64,000 bases of DNA, from positions 63,684,893-63,748,892 of the forward strand of contig CP136067.1 of assembly GCA_032622095.1 (NCBI GenBank), given 5' to 3'. This DNA comes from Siphonodentalium dalli (taxonomy: Eukaryota; Mollusca; Scaphopoda; Gadilida; Siphonodentaliidae). The notes beneath the pieces are model-generated. The model was not told where the DNA came from. It saw only the letters and a list, made by a program, of their open reading frames with translations, and ran no database searches. This document shows, one piece after another, positions 54,590-63,500 of this stretch (positions are counted from its first letter, which is position 1; every line of letters starts with the position of its first letter). A program made the position numbers and the translations under genes.

Positions 54590-57500
54590 GGCGGGAGCGA
54601 CTATGGTTCACGCATGCATAAGAAAATGTTCCGTTTTACAACAGCGGCGGAAACGACAGTTCCATGCATCTGAGACACGGAGAAATACACATGCACGCGC
54701 CATCAGCATGTCACATCTAATCGGCTAACGATGGACGGTAGCAAAGTTTTCCTACCGACACAATCACGACGGCGGACGGTGCCTTCAGAAACGAACGAGG
54801 ATGTCAACCAGTGTCCTTCTGTAAACGGTGCTCGAAAAAATGTGCATTCTCGGACTAAGCACCCAGCGTTTTTTTAAAGCTGATTTACTGAAATCTTAGG
54901 AATGTGGACAGACATGAAATCTTTGGTGCAATGTGGAGGCCAGTGCAAAGGTCAAACTTGGATCAGAGTGCTACATCGCTAGTCTCCCCAAGCCGCAAGA
55001 GCTATACTCTGACCTTCACCCCAGAATGGCAGTCACGTTATATTAAACTAATTAACGGATCTCTTTCCAGTGGTTTTTAGAACACCAAAGTGGATGGAAC
55101 ATCCTGATATATAAGTAAAATTGTACATGCGGGGTGGGTGGAGTCGATTTGTGAGTATAGATGCGCGCCATACAAGTATCCCGTTAACCGATCTCAAGGA
55201 CGAGTATAGCTCTTCCGACGTTGCCACTCTTCCGTAAAACAATTCAGTCCCCTTGCTAAGCTAGCAGGGGACTAAACTCGCACTTTCAGCTTGAGTCTCC
55301 CCTTGCGTAATTGGAAATTCTAATTTATAATGATCTTACAATCGCTCTATTGGGCAACTATTCGTGACTTTTTCCCCATGGTTTGAAAGGAATCAAGGGT
55401 TTTCCGGATGGGGTCAGAAACCTAAGGAATTCAAGGGCTTGGAAAATGTATTTTAATATTCAAGAATTAACTCCACAAAACTGGACAGAAGGCGAATTTG
55501 GTGACGCTTGCAGACTAGCGCCACTAAATTCACTTTCCGAGGACCATTCGTAAAATTTTCGAACAGTTATTTACAAAACTTGTTGATGTCGACAACAATC
55601 GGAACCATTATCTATGGCCATATTATTGCAACATGCTCAGCAATAATTCTGTGGTTTCCTGGAAAATGTTAAACATTTAGATGTTTGAGGGTGGGGGTTA
55701 AATTAACATGGTTATTGGATCTGATGCAGGTGGAGAAGCAGTAAAATGATTTTTGTAATCCACAATAATCAAAACAAATAAGGAAAACAACATAACAATG
55801 AGTCAGCATGCAACATTAGCATGTGTCTGGCACAAACTGTTTTGTTTTTGGTCATTGCGTTTTTCGCTCAGGAGAATGAGAATGCAAGTACAATCGCAAA
55901 TGTATATTGACTGAATACGCTGTACTGCGGTATCAGATTGCTTCAAGTCCAAGAAGTAAACGAACGCATGTATGGCAGTTGGGATTTACTTAGAAATCGA
56001 CTTTGCACTCGGTGATGGACCTGACTTTGTCAACAACAATCAGCCATTCTGCGTCAGTGAAATTCGGCATACCGCACGGAGTCATGCTCAGCTTATTCTG
56101 ATGGCATTGATGTTTTCCGCCTTTGATGTTTGCCGCCTTTGATGTTTTGCTCCAATGTATTTGCGTGCTATTCTTATTGTTTTTTTCGGGAGATGGACTG
56201 TGTCGATTTCATTTTGTTAATATTAATGAAAATAAGTGTAGATATATAGCCTGTCGACACAGACAAGACTGAATAAGTTTTATTAACGTCATTTATTTGT
56301 GTATGCGCTGGATTTCATGCAACGACCGATGGGGGAATGGGTCCGTGGGACGGACCCGCAGCCGGCCTGGCGGAAACCCTGTATACCCCGCTGTCAAGGA
56401 TGACGGGGGACATGGTGATTTAAACGTGGCGTTGTAGCCAATCAGATTGCTACATGTAGTTACAACCGGATGTGGGGACAAACCAGTATTACAATTGTAT
56501 CTAAAAAAAGTTGTTTGCATGCCTCTGAATTATTAATTTTAAACAAAATAAAAACTTTAACCAGTTTGCTTCCAGATATATGGGCCTCAAAACCTTGCAT
56601 TTAAAAAATTTGTTTTTTTCTTAGATTTAGCATCATTTTACCACACTACAATATTTAAAAATAAAAACATTGTAATTTTATTCAAGTTCCCATTCTGAAA
56701 CATATGTTACATAACTTTATCAGTTAAATAAATTGTAAAAGGTAAATTCAAACACAAATTCGGAAAAAATTGTTTCATGTTAAATTGTATCTGATCTAAC
56801 GCAAGTAACATAATTCATACGATTGTTTTCTGTGCGAGTCATAAGGACAGTCTTAAAATTCCAAAGCCTGTTTTTAAAAGTAAAAAAAAAAATTAATTCA
56901 TTATTCATATCCTGCAATTTCTCCCCAGTTTCTATCCAATTAAAGAAGATTCTACACTGACCATCTGTGTAACGCACGTAACGTTACATGCATTACATAT
57001 CACTCTGACCAATCTTGTTGAATTTCAAGGTTGAATAAACAGTCCAAACCAGGATAAGTCTTTTTAGAAACAAGACATTGATATTATAAGATCTAATTAT
57101 TATATTTTCTTGTGAAGTATAGTGCATTCTTATCCATTAATGACATTTCTCATAAATATGGTCCCATGTTTTCGGACAATTACACAATTTATATAATTAG
57201 TAGACTTGATGAAAATGATATAATAATTGGGTAACATAAATTTTGCATTGTACAGTTTAATACTTGTACTTATGAGTACCTCTTCATTTCAATAATCATT
57301 AGTTTGCAAAATTCATGGAGTTCAGTTATTTCAAACTTGGCATCTAAGACTACTAATAATCCTATCTTGTTACTGTAGGTGCTTCAATGACGAATATTGA
57401 ACAAGCCTTGTTTAGAGTTAAATTTGAACATTAAAAAACAAGTATTGTTTTGACAATTAAATTCCAATATGATTTCTGTGCTGATTCAAATTGATAGTGA

Positions 57501-60500
57501 ATCTGCATCTTTCACTATTTAATAATAAAATGGTGATTTGTATACATCAAGACAGAATGCTTTCTGTTTCTGAATCAACAAGCTTTTATCAGACAAATGT
57601 GTGAATATGGTTAAAGAGAGTCATGTTAATATATACTCTCAGGTGCCAAATAAACGTGCCGGCACGTTTATTAATTTGGAGCAAAAATACACACAATCAC
57701 GCTTATTGTGACCCATCACGTTTATTATTTTTTGGGGGTAAATCCATCACATACTGTGACATTTATTCTTTTTTTGGGTGATAAACAAACGAATATAAGA
57801 ATGGAACGAATCACGAGTGTGTTAATGTTAATACTAGAAGTCACAAACCACTAAATAAAGTTGTTTTAGTAGACTGAGATGCGATATCGCTTCGATATAA
57901 AACCTATTTTGAGAGTCACGGTTCGCCCAATCTTTTACTTCGTCTACTTTCGGTTTGTAATAAAGCGCAAAACGTGAACTGGGCAGAGTTCACGGGACCC
58001 GAAACGATAGAAAAGATGGCCCATGGATGACAGGACTTATTCTACAATTAAAATGTTTTTGTTAACTCCAAAATCAGTTCCATAATCACAATTTATAATG
58101 AAAAACGATGTGCCTCGAAAATAGGCAATGCGAAACCCAGAAAAAGCGCTAATAGTTACCAGTTTGACTGAGTGTTTTCTGCATACAAATAATTTCATGA
58201 GAAGCATTAAAGTATATTCCTTTAATATTAAGATATTTAAACAACACAGTTTCATACTTTTTCTGTTTTAATGCATTATTTGGTGAGAGAAATGTAAAAT
58301 TGATCGTAAATTCTTCGAAAAAAAATCAAATTAGGCTTAATGTAAAATTGTAAACTGAGTATGATTTTGGACAAGAAATTCAATCTACTAGTAGGGCTAC
58401 ACAAGTTTCAACCTAAATATATTAATCAATTGAATTATACAGTGAGTGAGTTAACTATCACTCTTTGATTGATTGATTGATTGTATTGGCAATGATAATA
58501 ACACATATATAAATACAATAGATTATTGATATACATAACTTAGGAGCAAACACATAGCATTGTACATAGTTTGTTCAGCATTAGATATCCTTTTATTTGT
58601 GATGTTGAAAAGGGGTTGTTTTGTGCAACACAACTGAAAATCATATTTAATAAACAGCCTTAAGTTTTCCCCACCCCTTCTTGTATTCCGTATGGCTAAT
58701 CCCTATATAGTATACAAAGTGGTGAAATGGTGTGTAATTTAGGTTTTTTCTGTTTTGTTTGATTCATTATTCCGATCCCAAATTATCTAGTATTCTAAGC
58801 CATATAGAAGGTATCGGAATATTGAAATAGTCGGAATTATGAACCCTCATGGAAAAGCGGAATAATGAACCCTCAGAATAATGAACCATCGGAATAATGA
58901 ACCATCTATACCCGAAGACCCCCAACCTACAAGAGAAAAACAAGTCATGTGCAGTGTGTACTGTATAATACAACAATCAACATGTAAGACAATCTATTCC
59001 AACTTTATATCATATGAGTAATATGTAATTTCACGCATTGTCTTACATAATGTATGAATGGAGTAAACAAGATAGTGAAGATACATGATGCATAATACCT
59101 AAATGTCACATCCTCCGCACAGGTATGATTCCCTGTACTATATAAATGTATGCATAAGCCTTCATGGCTCGAGTTTTAAGCATACTACCATGAAAAGTAA
59201 AATCCGTAACCCAGCACATTTATTGTGCACCAGCACTATTATTCTTTTTTTGGTAAAAATGTCACCCAGCACTTGTATTTGGCCAGCACTTTTATTTGGC
59301 ACCTGAGAGCTCACTGGCAATGGGTTTGATAAAGGATTGATAATGAATGCATGTCAGACATGATCCTTACATGCGTATGAACTGTCTCTATCTTTACTAT
59401 GAGCTATTACATATACTAATAGCAACAATTAACATACATGTTTGATTTTGCTGATCAGCCTTGTAGTCATGAAGGGAAAAATTTTTAATTTTGAAGGGGG
59501 GGGGGGGGTGGTGGTGTAATTTAATTACATTATCGTTCTTACCATGGGCATCACCCTACTTGTGAATTTGGTGTGGCTAGTTTTGAATACCAGCTCTAGA
59601 CAATAATAACATCTGTTGTTAAACAAGTTATTCAGCCAGAATACACTTTGGATGATTAATTTTGATCTTGAGACTGGCGTAGTTTGTACCAGTTGATCTC
59701 ACTAGATATGTATTGTGCAAGATTCAACCATAGAAATTAGAAGTATGATGCACGTGTTATTGAAATGCAGTCATTTATATATTTGAAAAACACTTAAATC
59801 TTTTGAAGAATGTGTTATTCAAAGAAATAAAATAGGAATTCTTCTTTTATAAGTAGAAACATTTCAATATTTTTTCGTAGTGCACGTAACAATGCAAAAT
59901 CATTCCTATCACAATTACTTTTTCTTTTCCATAGAATTGATTTCCTGACCTCAAAACATAATTATTCTTCCCCAATCCACGATTACTCTCATATGTTGGC
60001 ACTTTGAAAATTTAGAGAAAAATCCATTCAATGACACGTGGTCCCAAAAAATGCATTTCTGTGATGTGACGTAAATTGCCATAGTATATATCTGAAGAAT
60101 TGGCCGATTGCAGAAATAAACATATGGGTGCACTGATGGGTGTCTAATAAACATTTTTTTATTATAATTAATCAGTATGTTAATTACAAAATGAAAAGTT
60201 GGACTTAATTTAATTACCTAACAGCAGCTATCATGACAGTTCGACAATTTCCGCCAAGGGAATCCTTCAATATTCTTGTTAGTTTACTGTCCCGGTACGG
60301 GATAAAAGTTTTTGTCTGAAATAAATAGGAATACATTTATGAAACCTAGTTTACTTCTTATTAAGATTCTAGTGTAAACACACGTTTGGAATGAAAAATA
60401 CCACCTACACATTATCTTGCTTGATGCAGGGAGGGGAAGGGGGTCTGCAAATTTTTTCCGAACACAAGGGTGATTCAGAAGCCCGGCTAACACAATTTTT

Positions 60501-63500
60501 CCTGGCTCCATAATTTTTTTCCTGCAGTCATTTCTCTTCAAAATAATGTGACAAAATGTTTTAAGGATGCTTCTATTATGTAATAGGTATGAACTTAACT
60601 CTTGGTAGGGGGGTTTGAGTTCACCATCAGTTAATAAAGAGGGATGACACCAATGGGTAATAAAAAAGGTCGGCTTGCTAAATCACCCTACAGAGCTTAT
60701 CCCTCATCTGATCATCACCAAACTTCATATGAATCCTTGGGTGCCTACCATTTATTCCCCGAATTCTGTAAAAAACATGGCTGCAAGCGGCCATCTTGGA
60801 TTTTACTCTTTGTATGACTAAATCCTTTAGCACATCTTACAGGTCACATTTCTCATCCAATCGTCACCAAACTTCATATGGATCTTCAGGGTGACCTCAA
60901 GATGGGAGCCTTCCTTTTTTCCCGAAATTTGTTCAAAATAAAAATGGCCGCCAGCAGCCATCTTGGATTTCAAATGTGAATCCATCAGCACAACCTACAG
61001 CCCACATTTATTGGAGATTTGCTTTGAAACTTTACAGCCTTATTGGTAAATCAAAAATAAAAATGCTTCTATAATCATGATACAGAACATAGATTGGATA
61101 AGATTAGGATAACTAAGTAAAATAGTCATTTGAAGCAGTTTGAAGGGGGTGGGTCCCTATCCCAGAATCGGAAAAAATTAAAATTAGGTGGTTGGTACCC
61201 AAGGGCGGAAAAAACAAGACAGTCAATGACTGTGGGGTCGCTCACCAGACTGCAAAGACTGATAAGACTGGGACTCTGGAGACCACAACAGTCAGAACTT
61301 TTCATAATCACTTTAAAAGAAGTAGTTCTAAACAGGATATGTGGTTAGAGAGACTTCATGTATGTAGATTTGTGAAAATCCACCTTGAAATTACCAACTG
61401 CACACTACTGATCACCCCCCTCCTCCAGCTCAATAAGTCCCCTCCCGACCGGGCTCCAGACTCCCAAATCTTTGGTTGGAATTTCACAACCGACACCACA
61501 AACTTTCTCAATTGTTGGAAATTTCCAATCTCACAAGCGCCTTTTTATAAAACCATTTAGACATGTTTGAATCCCAATTATCTATGGACCCAAAACACAA
61601 GATTAATCAGTCAGGTGGTTCCAAGGTAGATGTTTTAATGAATTTGGTATATCAATGATTTTATTAGACAGAAAAGTGTTAACTCCCTGTAGCCCCGCCA
61701 TTTCTTGACCGTTTGACCTCATTTTATAAAATCTGAATCTCAATCCTCCATACTCTATGCAAGCTAAATAGTCCAACCTCTCTTGAGAAAACATTTTAAG
61801 AATTACTATAGAGACATATAGTTATGTCCCTGGTCCCACCCTATTTAACCTGGTGACCCCATCTGAATAAATTTAAATCCCAGACACCAAAGAATCCTTC
61901 ATACTAAATATCAGTAAATTAGACCTGATGGGCCTTGTGAAGGAACCATATTAAGAATTATTATGGAGGGAAACTGTCCTTCACTTGGCCCCTATTTGAC
62001 CAGTTGACCCCATTATGAAAAGTCTGAATTGCAGTCAAACAAGAAAATTCCATGCTAAATAAGTCATCTAGTTCTTGCAAACATATTTTAAGAATTACTA
62101 TGGAGTTAAATAGTTATGTCTCTGGCTCTGCCCTTATTTGACTTTGTGATCCCATTTTCACAAATTTGACCAGGTGACCCCATTTTGAAAAGTCTGAATT
62201 GCAGTCAAACAAGAAAATTCCATTCTAAATAAGTCATCTAGTTCTTGCAAACATATTTTAAGAATTACTATGGAGTGAAATAGTTATGTCTATGGCTCTA
62301 CCCTTATTTGACTTTGTGATCCCATTTTCACAAATCTGTCACCCAAGGTAATTTCATACCAAATATAAGCAAAATAGGCCATTTGGTTCTTGCATAGAAG
62401 ACATATCATGAATTACTATGGAGAGAAAGAGTAATGTAGCTGGCCTTGCACCTACTTGACCTGGTGACCCTGATTGAACAAATCTGAATCACAATCACCA
62501 ATGGAGCCTCAATATTAAATATGAGCTAAATAGAGCTGGTGGTTCTTTCAAAGGACACTTTTCAAGTTTGCCAAATATGTTCTAGTGAGGTGGTGGATGT
62601 GGGAGTGTTAAATGTCCTGTTGAAAGATTTGAACAATACATATGATAGATTGTTGTTGTAATTGGGAATTAATGACCTCTAGCAGATCTCCAGGGAATGT
62701 TTATAAAAATGTAGATTTCACTTGACATGTGTCTACATGTACAGGCATATCCCGCATACAGTTGGAGCCAAAGTAAATGCTCCTAATTAATGATTCTGTC
62801 AAGAATTTGAGTAAATATTAATTTTGGGACCAGGGTGGCAGAAGCAGTGAACTTGAGTGAAGGGCCAGATGGCACAACCTTCAGAAATTTAATGGCATTA
62901 GTTTTTCAATATTCAAAAAATGTTTAAAAATATATATATAGTGAAATACAAAATTTTAAAAATATTTTAATTAAAAAAAAATTGACATTTTTTTAAAAAT
63001 ATTCTTTTACTTTTTAATATATAATTTTTTTCCTTTCTTTTTTGTTTGTTTGTTTTGGTTAAAAAGTTAAATCTAAATTTTTTTATTTTTTTTGGAGTTA
63101 TGTCCCTGGCCACGCCCACATTTGACACAGTGACCTCATTTGAACAAATCTGAACCCCAGTCACCCAACGATCCTTCATACCAAATATGAACCCATTTGG
63201 CCTGATGGTATTTGAGAAGTCATTTTAAGAATTACTATGGAGGGAAAGAGTTATGGCCCTGGCTTCACAACTATTTGACCAAGTGAACTCATTTGAACAA
63301 ATCTGAATGTGAGTCACCAAGGGAACATCCACACCAAATATGAAACCATTCGGTCTTATCATTCTGAAGAAGATGTTTAAAAGAATTACTATGGAGGGAC
63401 AGAGTTATGGCCCTGGCTTTGCAACTATTTGACCCAGTGACCTCATTTGAAAAAAATCAGAATGTGAGTCACCTAGGGAACATCCACACCAAATATGAAC

